Below are positions 55,936 to 64,000 of a stretch of 64,000 nt of DNA, in pieces. The position numbers were made by a program, and so were the translations under genes. Below the pieces are notes generated by a model. It saw only the letters and a program-made list of their open reading frames with translations, searched no databases and had not been told where the DNA came from. Position 1 is the first letter of the stretch, and every line of letters starts with the position of its first letter. The stretch covers positions 2,437,375-2,501,374 of the forward strand of contig NC_087072.1 of the NCBI RefSeq assembly GCF_026151205.1. Direction: 5' to 3'. The DNA comes from Bolinopsis microptera (lineage: Eukaryota > Ctenophora > Tentaculata > Lobata > Bolinopsidae).

Positions 55936-58004
55936 TGCAACCTATCAATCATCATATTGTGTCTCTTAACAAAGTGAGTAACAAGTCAGTGCAACCCACC
56001 AATCATCATATTGTGTATCTTAACAAAGTGAGTAACAAGTCAGTGCTACCCATCAACCATCATACTGTGTCTCTTAACAAGTGAGTAACAAGTCAGTGCA
56101 ACCCACCAATCATCATATTGTGCCTCTTAACAAAGTGAGTAACAAGTCAGTGCTACCCATCAATCATCATACTGTGTATCTTAACAAGTGAGTAACAAGT
56201 CAGTGCAACCCATCAATCATCATACTGTGTCTCTTAACAAAGTGAGTAACAAGTCAGTGCAACCCATCAACCATCATAATGTGTCTCTTAACAAGTGAGT
56301 AACAACTCAGTGCAACCCATCAACCATCATACTGTGTCTCTTAACAAGTGAGTAACAATTCAGTGCAACCCATCAATCATCATACTGTGTCTCTTAACAA
56401 AGTGAGTAACAAGTCAGTGCTACCCATCAATCATCATACTGTGTCTCTTAACAAGTGAGTAACAAGTCAGTGCAACCCATCAACCATCATACTGTGTCTG
56501 TTAACAAAGTGAGTAACAAGTCAGTGCTACCCATCAATCATCATACTGTGTCTCTTAACAGAGTGAGTAACAAGTCAGTGCTACCCATCAACCATCATAC
56601 TGTGTCTCTTAACAAAGTGAGTAACAAGTCAGTGCTACCCATCAACCATCATACTGTGTCTCTTAACAAAGTGAGTAACAAGTCAGTGCTACCCATCAAC
56701 CATCATACTGTGTCTCTTAACAAAGTGAGTAACAAGTCAGTGCAACCCATCAATCATCATACTGTGTCTCTTAAAAAGTGAGTAACAAGTCAGTGCAACC
56801 CATCAATCATCTTACTGTGTCTCTTAACAAAGTGAGTAACAAGTCAGTGCAACCCATCAACCATCATACTGTGTCTCTTAACAAAGTGAGTAACAAGTCA
56901 GTGCTACCCATCAACCATCATACTGTGTCTCTTAACAAGTGAGTAACAAGTCAGTGCAACCCATCAACCATCATACTGTGTCTCTTAACAAGTGAGTAAC
57001 AAGTCAGTGCTACCCATCAACCATCATACTGTGTCTCTTAACAAGTGAGTAACAAGTCAGTGCAACCCATCAATCATCATACTGTGTCTCTTAACAAGTG
57101 AGTAACAAGTCAGTGCTACCCATCAATCATCATACTGTGTCTCGTAACAAAGTGAGTAACAAGTCAGTGCTACCCATCAACCATCATATTGTGTCTCTTA
57201 ACAAAGTGAGTAACAAGTCAGTGCTACCCATCAATCATCATATTGTGTCTCTTAACAAGTGAGTAACAAGTCAGTGCTACCCATCAATCATCATACTGTG
57301 TCTCTTAACAAAGTGAGTAACAAGTCAGTGCTACCCATCAATCATCATACTGTGTCTCTTAACAAAGTGAGTAACAAGTCAGTGCAACCCATCAATCATC
57401 ATACTGTGTCTCTTAACAAGTGAGTAACAAGTCAGTGCAACCCATCAATCATCATACTGTGTCTCTTAACAAGTGAGTAACAAGTCAGTGCTACCCATCA
57501 ATCATCATACTGTGATTCTTAACAAAGTGAGTAACAAGTCAGTGCAACCCATCAATCATCATACTGTGTCTCTTAACAAAGTGAGTAACAAGTCAGTGCA
57601 ACCCATCAATCATCATACTGTGTCTCTTAACAAAGTGAGTAACAAGTCAGTGCAACCCATCAATCATCATACTGTGTCTCTTAACAAGTGAGTAACAAGT
57701 CAGTGCAACCCATCAATCATCATATTGTGTCTCTTAACAAGTGAGTAACAAGTCAGTGCAACCCATCAATCATCATATTGTGTCTCTTAACAAGTGAGTA
57801 ACAAGTCAGTGCAACCCATCAACCATCATACTGTGTCTCTTAACAAAGTGAGTAACAAGTCAGTGCAACCCATCAACCATCATACTGTGTCTCTTAACAA
57901 GTGAGTAACAAGTCAGTGCTACCCATCAATCATCATACTGTGTCTCTTAACAAAGTGAGTAACAAGTCAGTGCTACCCATCAACCATCATACTGTGTCTG
58001 TTAA
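55936..58004 (+). repeat. 53/54-bp satellite, about 38 copies
   Basis: The unit contains GTGAGTAACAAGTCAGTGC and CATCATACTGTGTCTCTTAA. Units alternate between 54 and 53 bp through an AACAAAG/AACAAG difference, so an 18-residue repeat frame opens for a few units and then closes. Each unit carries GTGAGT, a consensus 5' splice site. T/A and T/C variants (GCTACCC/GCAACCC, ATCAATC/ATCAACC) are shuffled across the array, indicating frequent unequal exchange. Confidence 0.95.
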
Positions 58005-58021
58005 ATACACAATAATCCAGG

Positions 58022-58440
58022 GCCAGTGGAGTCAGAAGGATTTTACTACTTTTTATGTTTTATTAATTACTTAATTAAAGTGTAACTGGGGCCGGGAGGG
58101 TGCCCATCGTACACTTGAATTAACCCCTCTTAACAAAATCTAAGACGGTAGTCCTTTGATATGCACGCAGCCTAGAGGAAGTATTTTTTATGGACACCAA
58201 AATTGGCAAGACATATGAATCAAATTACAGTGAGTGCCAGTGGAGTCAGAAGGATTTTACTTTTTATGTTTTATTAATTACTTAATTAAAGTGTAACTGG
58301 GGAGGGTGCCCATCGTACGCTTGACTTAACCCCTCTTAACAAAATCTAAGACGGTAGTCCTTTGATATGCACGCAGCCTAGAGGAAGTTTTTTTATGGAC
58401 ACCAAAATTGGCAAGACATATGAATCAAATTACAGTGAGT
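58022..58440. repeat. Tandem duplication, ~210-bp unit, two copies
   Basis: GCCAGTGGAGTCAGAAGGAT to TGAATCAAATTACAGTGAG is repeated at 58022-58236 and 58238-58440 with a few small deletions in the second copy. Confidence 0.93.
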
Positions 58441-58514
58441 GGTAAAATTAAAGTTGCGCTCGGTAAATTTCCTGTAATGAGACCAATTTAACAACATGAA
58501 GGTGATCGTACTGT

Positions 58515-58790
58515 AGTGCAACACGTACTCTACTGCGACAAGTACTCTAGTGCGACAAGTACTCTAGTGCGAAGTCCGACAAGAACACCCTCTTTCGCAC
58601 TACAGTATGTGTCGCACTACGATCCAAGTATCCTGTCTTATTTCCAAGTTCAGGTCAGATCCTAGAGCACTAGAGTGCCCTTCTTGTGGACCCGATTCGT
58701 CGGGTCTTTTCACGTAACTTATTTCGAAGTGATCTTGTGGACCCGATTCGTCGGTTCACGTTATGTATTTCGAAGTCATCTACTGATCAT
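58515..58790. repeat. Short direct and inverted repeats
   Basis: ACTCTAGTGCGACAAGT-like repeats (58520-58575) are followed by their inverse (TTTCGCACTACAGTATGTGTCGCAC). Then two copies of CTTGTGGACCCGATTCGTCG (58682 and 58733) occur, each about 20 bases before TTATTTCGAAG/GTATTTCGAAG. Confidence 0.75.
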
Positions 58791-59103
58791 AATTCCTTCG
58801 GGTCAGTTCAAGCCACGTATGCAGTGTGTGATCCACCGGGTAACTCGTAAGCAGCATATGATCCTAATTCCTATCACACGTATCGTATGAAGTTCATTTG
58901 AGTTTGAGGATATTGGTAAATATAAGTGACCCTATTAAATGGCACAGTGTAGTTGAATTTGTCACACTATGAAATTACATAACCCCTTGATGGTTAGGAT
59001 AATCGTATCATCCTCTAGGCTAACTTTGTCACATAACGATATCTTAATCAGGTGATAAGATATCGCTTAAATACGGCCGGCACGGAAACATGTGACGGAG
59101 TAA

Positions 59104-60135
59104 ATGCGTGTACATTGTACAATGTACATCATGGTTATTAAATACTTGGAGAATCTTGACGATGAAATAGCGATGAATTACTCTACACTCAAATTCAGAT
59201 CAATGTATGCTGAACAGATTTTGGGTGCTAAGATTATGCTACTCAACGATATGCGTCAAGCGGCAGGTGTTCAGAAATCCAATCTGTTACGTAAAGAAAC
59301 GCTCAACAAGCCTCAGATCACCAAGGCTTTGCTGTGTGATTGGATGGAAACTTTTATCGACTTTCTTGACAGTTATTGTTCACCGCTGTTGTTTTCAGCC
59401 ACCAAACTACAAGATGAAATCGACCAACTGAAGGACGAAAAGATTGCAGATCAGAACACTGTGATTAAACTGCAAGGACAATTGCTTGAGAAGAAAAGTG
59501 AGGATTTGACCTCTGTTCAGACGACAGTGAAAAGCGAACTCAAAGCCTGGTCGTCAGTTGTGAAGAATTCATGCAGCAAGGCGCTAGCGCCTAAGAAAAT
59601 GAAAGCTGCTCTGAAACGTGCCTCCGAGGAAGAGGATCGTAGTCAAAATCTGGTCATCTACGGTCTACCAGAAAAGAGTGAAGAAATCCTGGAAAAGAGA
59701 GTGCTTGAGGTACTAAAAAACATAGATGAGAAACCTCGAATCGTTTCTTGCTGTAGGATGGGGAGAACTGTATCAGATGGAGGACCAGCCGTTAAACCTA
59801 TCAAGTTCACTCTCAGCGGCTCAGATCATGTGCGGCGAGTGTTGAGCAAAGCGAGAAAACTAAGAGAAGTGGAGGGGTATGACTCAGTGTACATCAGCCC
59901 CGACCGATCAGCCGAGCAGAGAGCTGCCTTCAGGAAGTTAGTTCTTGAAGTTAAGCAGAAACGGGAATTGGAGCCTCAGCGAGTTCATGTTATAAGGAAC
60001 AATAAGATCGTAAGCTCCGAGAATTCATTTTTTGATTCCCCCTGCACGGCAGATACTTTAACTGTAGACTGTATTATAAGTACAAAGTTAGCAGAGAAAT
60101 ATCTTCGAAAGTGTCCAAAGTTTATTATTTTCTGA
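59104..60135 (+). CDS. Intact LINE ORF1-like protein (coiled coil plus RNA-binding core)
   Basis: An uninterrupted frame of up to 343 codons; the likelier start is the Met at 59173 (about 320 aa). Residues ~105-150 form a charged heptad-like coiled coil. Next come NLVIYGLPE, a basic CCRMGRTV segment, KPIKFTLSGSDHVRRVL and YDSVYISPDRSAEQRAAF, the hallmark order of the RRM and C-terminal domains of non-LTR ORF1 proteins. These bind the element RNA and chaperone target-primed reverse transcription. No endonuclease or polymerase frame follows in the 500 bp downstream. It is either a recently truncated insertion or a retained cellular gene. Confidence 0.75.
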   Translation: MRVHCTMYIMVIKYLENLDDEIAMNYSTLKFRSMYAEQILGAKIMLLNDMRQAAGVQKSNLLRKETLNKPQITKALLCDWMETFIDFLDSYCSPLLFSATKLQDEIDQLKDEKIADQNTVIKLQGQLLEKKSEDLTSVQTTVKSELKAWSSVVKNSCSKALAPKKMKAALKRASEEEDRSQNLVIYGLPEKSEEILEKRVLEVLKNIDEKPRIVSCCRMGRTVSDGGPAVKPIKFTLSGSDHVRRVLSKARKLREVEGYDSVYISPDRSAEQRAAFRKLVLEVKQKRELEPQRVHVIRNNKIVSSENSFFDSPCTADTLTVDCIISTKLAEKYLRKCPKFIIF

Positions 60136-60711
60136 ACAAATAAGTCGTTATCACTGCGAGCGATCTCATTGAAAAATGTGAATGTGCAGGTAGAATTGCT
60201 TTGAGCAGACAACAAGGTTACCAGGTTAAAGTTTTTCTACACACTAGGGGGTCCACCGTTAGTGTCTGATGTAAACTAGGGGGTTTTCTACAGTCACCAC
60301 AAGCTGAAACATTGACTAAATAATTATAAAACTTTCTTTTCTCTTTTATGAATAATATTTAATTATAGCTTAAGGCTTTGTCATCAAAATTATGCGTCTG
60401 TAATATCCAATATGTGATAATGAATGTTTCACTACTAAATGGGCGGTGTCACATCACACAATCCTATAAGCTGACCAAAACGTTGACGAAAATTTATTTT
60501 AAGATTATAATTTGCTCAGTGTCCCCGCCCCTCCGCGAGGTTTTAAATTCAAGGTCTCACATATTGATCTCCTTATGGGCGATGGATTTAAGGGCCGTAA
60601 TTAAATTGATCTGCTGAGCACGTAACCTACCCGCTACCAACCTAATAACACTCAAGCTGACATGTTAAATGTATGTCACGTGAACGAACTATGAGTTTCA
60701 TCTTCTTACTC
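60136..60711. other. Spacer, nothing recognised
   Basis: No ORF2-like sequence and no other gene seen. Confidence 0.5.
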
Positions 60712-60819
60712 AGCTTCTTTCTTCACGGCCCACGTTTCCAGTTCCATTTCCCACCGGAAATACGTCTAACAAGCTGATTGTCGGATCATCTCACCAGCTG
60801 CAAACCTTCAGCTGGTCAC

Positions 60820-61104
60820 AATACCCAATCAGAGGAGTGTATTCGAGACATCAACCAATCAGAAGAGTGTATTCGAGACAGCAGTCAATCAGGGGGAACC
60901 ATACCACAGGTCATGTGACAAGCGGGGGTATGTTTGCAAGCAATAAGTGGTGGACGATGTGGTTATATGCTGGTGCAATCGGAGGTTAGGTAGTTAAGTC
61001 TGTAGTGCGGTTTTTTAGTGCGACTAATTGTACATTTGATAACAGATCGACTTACGTATAAACTTGTTAGTTGTTGTGCACCTCAATCAGTCGGACTATA
61101 TATT
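60820..61104 (+). promoter_or_regulatory. Promoter of PIM-like copy B
   Basis: CCAAT boxes at 60825-60829 and 60855-60859, and a CAATC-type box near 60886, are each followed by CAGA/GAGTGTATTCGAGACA repeats. TATATATT at 61097-61104 is 84-91 bases before the ATG, the same spacing as in copy A. Confidence 0.65.
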
Positions 61105-61187
61105 TTGAGGTTAACCAGGTTCCCTCTCATTGTCAGTTTACCTCTTTTGAAACTCTTCTACTCAAGAATTCTGTTGGTTTGTTTACA

Positions 61188-62066
61188 ATGAAGCTGAAAA
61201 TCTTTTCCTCCTGCGGACCTTCAAGGGACAACCAGCTGGATTCCTTCAAACGCCGCTACTCTATCCAGTCCAAACTCGGCGAGGGAGCTTTTGGTGACGT
61301 TTTCTGTGTGCAGTCTCGGAAATCCAAGATGAAGTACGCTGCTAAGGTTGTGAAGAACAAGAAACAACAGGACATCATTCTACAAAACGATGAGTACGTT
61401 CCTATGGAAGTTTGGGCTCTGAAGCGACTCTCTAGTCATCCCAACATATCCACCTTCACCGAGCACCATGAAATCAAGGACAAGCTAGTGATCATAACAG
61501 AACATCTCGAAGGCTACAGAGACCTATTCGACCACATTGAAGAGCACGGAAGACTGACAGAGTTGAGAGCTAGGAACGTTATTAAACAGGTGGTCGATGT
61601 TATCGGGTTCTGTTTCAAGATGGGGGTTGATCACCGAGACATAAAGGAGGAGAACATCATGTACAACCCAGCCGGAGATCAGATCAAACTTATAGACTTT
61701 GGTTCTGCCTCAGTTCTCTCAAAACATCCCTACCGTCTTGTCCGAGGAACTGACATATACATTCCTCCAGAACATTATCTTTACAACAAGTACTATCCTC
61801 GACCTGGTGCTGTGTGGGCTATAGGGTGTCTAGCGTTCTGTTGTCTCTCTTCCTTCACTCCCTTCACATCCATCAACCAGATTGTTAGCACTGGACCAGA
61901 TTGGAGCTTGATGGCGCACTGTATGGACGAATCGTTTGATTTTGTGAAGTGTTGTTTGAAGACTGACGAGAAAAGAAGAATGCCATTTGATATGATGAGA
62001 CATCACGTTTGGATTAATGACAGTATTGAGGAATTCTCAAACTGTGAGCTTGAATGCTCTCTTTGA
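61188..62066 (+). CDS. PIM-like serine/threonine kinase, copy B, intronless, 292 aa
   Basis: Same length and domain order as copy A with roughly a dozen to fifteen substitutions (for example GYRDL for GYSDL, FDMM for FHMM, and the last 15 residues more changed). All catalytic motifs are intact: GEGAFGDV, AAKVVK, HRDIKEENI and LIDFGS. The frame is open back to 61071, but the Met there lies upstream of the TATA box, so the Met at 61188 is chosen. Promoter similarity extends to about 60712, and homology to copy A stops at the stop codon. Confidence 0.9.
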   Translation: MKLKIFSSCGPSRDNQLDSFKRRYSIQSKLGEGAFGDVFCVQSRKSKMKYAAKVVKNKKQQDIILQNDEYVPMEVWALKRLSSHPNISTFTEHHEIKDKLVIITEHLEGYRDLFDHIEEHGRLTELRARNVIKQVVDVIGFCFKMGVDHRDIKEENIMYNPAGDQIKLIDFGSASVLSKHPYRLVRGTDIYIPPEHYLYNKYYPRPGAVWAIGCLAFCCLSSFTPFTSINQIVSTGPDWSLMAHCMDESFDFVKCCLKTDEKRRMPFDMMRHHVWINDSIEEFSNCELECSL

Positions 62067-62808
62067 GCCGTAAATGTAACTGATTTGGTTCTGTTTTAAG
62101 AGCCGTTTAATCTCTTTGTCGAGATTTTATTGATTTGAATTACATTTCCATATACAACTCTAATAATTATTCTCATAATTAAATAATTTGTTTTATTTGC
62201 TTAAAACAGTGTACTGAATTGTGGTGCGAACCGAAAATTTCTTCAGTGATCATGAATTCTACTATCAAAAAGAAGGGTCGAAAAAATTAGACAAAAGAAA
62301 AAGTATTTTTGATCTGGTTTAACTCTCAGAAAGCGGTGTCACCTAGCGGGGAGGATCCAGTACTATTACTGGTTAGTATTTGTTATATTTCTCTTCTGCA
62401 AAATAGTGATATAGTAGAAACAGCTTTACTCCAATGATAATTGTTCATTAAAAGGTCACGCTTTTCGTCTAATTCATATTTATTTCTTCACGTGCTAGTA
62501 CTTGGTATGATGACTTGGTATGATGTTGTGGTATGATGTTGTGGTATGATGTTGTGGTATGATGTTGTGGTATGATGTTGTACGAGAACTGATCAATGTA
62601 TTTCACCAATAATTGATGAGATACAGGTACGGCAATTAAACCACTGCTAGACAAAAGTAGACTCTCTCCCTCTCTTCCTCTCCTCTCCCCTCTAACTCTC
62701 CTCCATGACATAAGATAATGAACTTAATGGCCACCAAATAAAGTATAAACGATAGTTATAATTGAATTTATGTAAACAAGATGCAGAACAGTGCTGTATA
62801 TACTTAGG
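62067..62808. other. Spacer with a small 13-bp array
   Basis: GATGTTGTGGTAT-type units are repeated about six times at 62507-62581. Nothing else recognised. Confidence 0.7.
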
Positions 62809-63187
62809 GGTCGTTCAGATATTACGTAATCAGCCGAGGGGGGGTTTTCAAATGCTTACGGTTGATAACGGGGGCGGGGGGTTTTGGTCGTTGATTACGT
62901 AATCAACATTTTAATTTTTTACCAATTTCCGAAATACCAATTGGACAATTTTCGTTAATTATGTAATCAAAATTTTAGTTTTTTAAACCAATTTTCGTTT
63001 AGTAAGTACTTTGCGATTATTTCATTGATTTATCCGTTGTGTCTTGATTACGGGGGAGGGGGGGGGGTTAAACCTTGATTACGTAATATAGGGGGGGGGG
63101 GGGTTCGGTCTTGATTACGGTTGATTACGGAGGGGGGGGGGGGTAAAAATTGCCAAAATATTGATTACGTAATATGTGAACGACCCA
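62809..63187. mobile_element. Short TIR element with G-rich tracts and ATTACGTAAT palindromes
   Basis: The left end GGGTCGTTCAGATATTACGT and right end (complement GGGTCGTTCACATATTACGT) are inverted repeats of ~25 bp. Between them the palindromic GATTACGTAATC motif recurs several times, separated by runs of G (up to 12). I could not define a target duplication. No coding capacity. Confidence 0.75.
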
Positions 63188-63789
63188 ATCTACACATCGT
63201 CAGGTTCACTTTATCTAAGGACATATTAAGAAGGTACACAGGACACCACCCAATCTGTATAGATCATGCATATGCAAATTGTGTTGATATTAACAACGAA
63301 TACATGGTCATTTGTCCTCGAAAGTACCGTGCAGTCTTAACGTAATTCGTCTCAGGTTCCCGCCTTACCAAGCTCGATGTTTGCACTGTTCACAGTATAC
63401 CAGATCCCCAACCCCACTCGCACCCCATTATAATGGTCACAACTCATATGCTGTTAGATAGGTCCAGTAAAAAACAGCAACTACCTTCGCTGAGTTGTTC
63501 ATTAATTTTACCACATTTATTAACTCTGTTGCAGCCGCTTAGTGTATGAGACTATTTTTAGTTTATTTTTTCCAACATACCTACGCTGCATTATCATTAG
63601 CTATTTCAATATGGAGTATAACGTTAGTTAGTATAACTTAGTAACACGTGCAATATTACTCGATACTTATTACATACTTATTATATATACAAACGTGTTC
63701 GTTTTTCGTGTTCGACAAAGTGCTCTACTAACAAATAACGATGTTATTTTCCAACTAAAAGTTTAATTCTATATATAATTATATATATT

Positions 63790-64000
63790 AAGGCCTTGGT
63801 GGCCCAGTGGCGCGGCGTTGGGCTAGTAATCGCAAGGTTGCTGGATCAATACCCGCCATCGGCAAAACCAACCTTGATGATTTGAGCCATACTGATGAGT
63901 CCTAATAGGACGAAACACTGTGTCTATGGATAAATATGCTCGCCTAGTTTACTAAGCTTGAGCACTCTAGGGAATGAATAGATCTACCGCTCAGCTTAAA
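63790..64000 (+). mobile_element. tRNA-derived SINE carrying a hammerhead ribozyme (cut by window end)
   Basis: The head (63791-63855) has an A box TGGCCCAGTGG (63799-63809) and a B-box-like GGATCAATACC (63843-63853), spaced as in tRNA genes, giving an internal RNA polymerase III promoter. The body contains a complete hammerhead ribozyme at 63887-63929. The 3' end is not visible. Confidence 0.7.
63887..63929 (+). ncRNA. Type I hammerhead ribozyme
   Basis: All conserved core parts are present in order: CTGATGA (63892-63898), stem II GTCC/GGAC (63899-63902 with 63908-63911, loop TAATA), GAAA (63912-63915) and a very short stem III (ACA/TGT, loop CTG) ending in the cleavage triplet GTC at 63924. 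Stem I is closed by CCATA (63887-63891) and TATGG (63925-63929). A three-base-pair stem III is typical of the hammerheads found in animal retroelements. Predicted self-cleavage is after C63924. Confidence 0.9.

Noticed and set aside
56455-57691. 18-residue repeat ORFs (VSNKSV...HHTVSLNK)
   Set aside because: Open only where adjacent units happen to be 54 bp; 53-bp units break the frame all along the array.
61071-61187. 39-residue N-terminal extension of kinase copy B
   Set aside because: It would start upstream of the TATA box, is not present in copy A, and the conserved start is the Met at 61188.

Overview
This window is metazoan nuclear DNA. The evidence is spliced genes with GT-AG introns, a multi-exon alpha-tubulin, a receptor tyrosine kinase with signal peptide and Ig-like fold, a PIM-like kinase pair, copine exons, non-LTR retrotransposon remnants, cut-and-paste transposon relics and an interstitial (TTAGGG)n tract. 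I cannot name the species. The compact genes, heavy minisatellite content and hammerhead/SINE element would suit a marine invertebrate, possibly non-bilaterian. That is inference only.

Layout. 1-1.2 kb: last four exons of a Ser/Pro/Arg-rich basic protein (+). 3.4-5.5 kb: nested transposons, in which a ~861-bp TIR element sits inside a sister copy and one copy also carries a 121-bp multi-hairpin MITE. 8.5-10.4 kb: a 37-copy 23-bp satellite, then a two-exon gene for an 81-aa secreted protein (-) with a palindromic piggyBac-like MITE in its intron. 12.6-13.6 kb: a 14-bp array and a telomere-like block bounded by inverted repeats. 14.9-15.3 kb: a foldback element. 19.9-22.4 kb: two separated arrays of one 15-bp unit plus a long (CT)n tract. 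23-25.3 kb: a dead LINE, a mariner-type MITE and a foldback element. 26.4-26.9 kb: last exons of an unidentified gene (+). 28.1-32.6 kb: a complete three-exon receptor tyrosine kinase (-). 33.3-35.7 kb: two 3' exons of a zinc-finger-like gene (+), each preceded by a satellite that runs up to its splice acceptor, and followed by a tandem amplification of its own last codons. 36.7-45.6 kb: alpha-tubulin (+) with two mutually exclusive versions of the exon that encodes the K40 (luminal) loop. 46.8-49.9 kb: two tandem three-exon cassettes for the copine C-terminus (-). 50.3-51.7 and 60.7-62.1 kb: inverted copies of an intronless PIM-like kinase with shared promoters. Between them are a rhodopsin-like GPCR (-), a LINE remnant, a ~2-kb satellite and an intact LINE ORF1-like gene. 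62.8-64 kb: a TIR element and, at the right edge, a tRNA-derived SINE carrying a hammerhead ribozyme.

Three themes recur. First, tandem arrays lie exactly against functional gene boundaries: stop codons of the RTK, tubulin, copine and zinc-finger-like genes, and 3' splice sites of three exons. Second, coding variety is made by local duplication: tubulin exon 3a/3b, copine 3' cassettes and the kinase pair. Third, small non-autonomous transposons are abundant and well preserved, with readable target-site duplications. No operon-like co-operation between neighbouring genes is evident.
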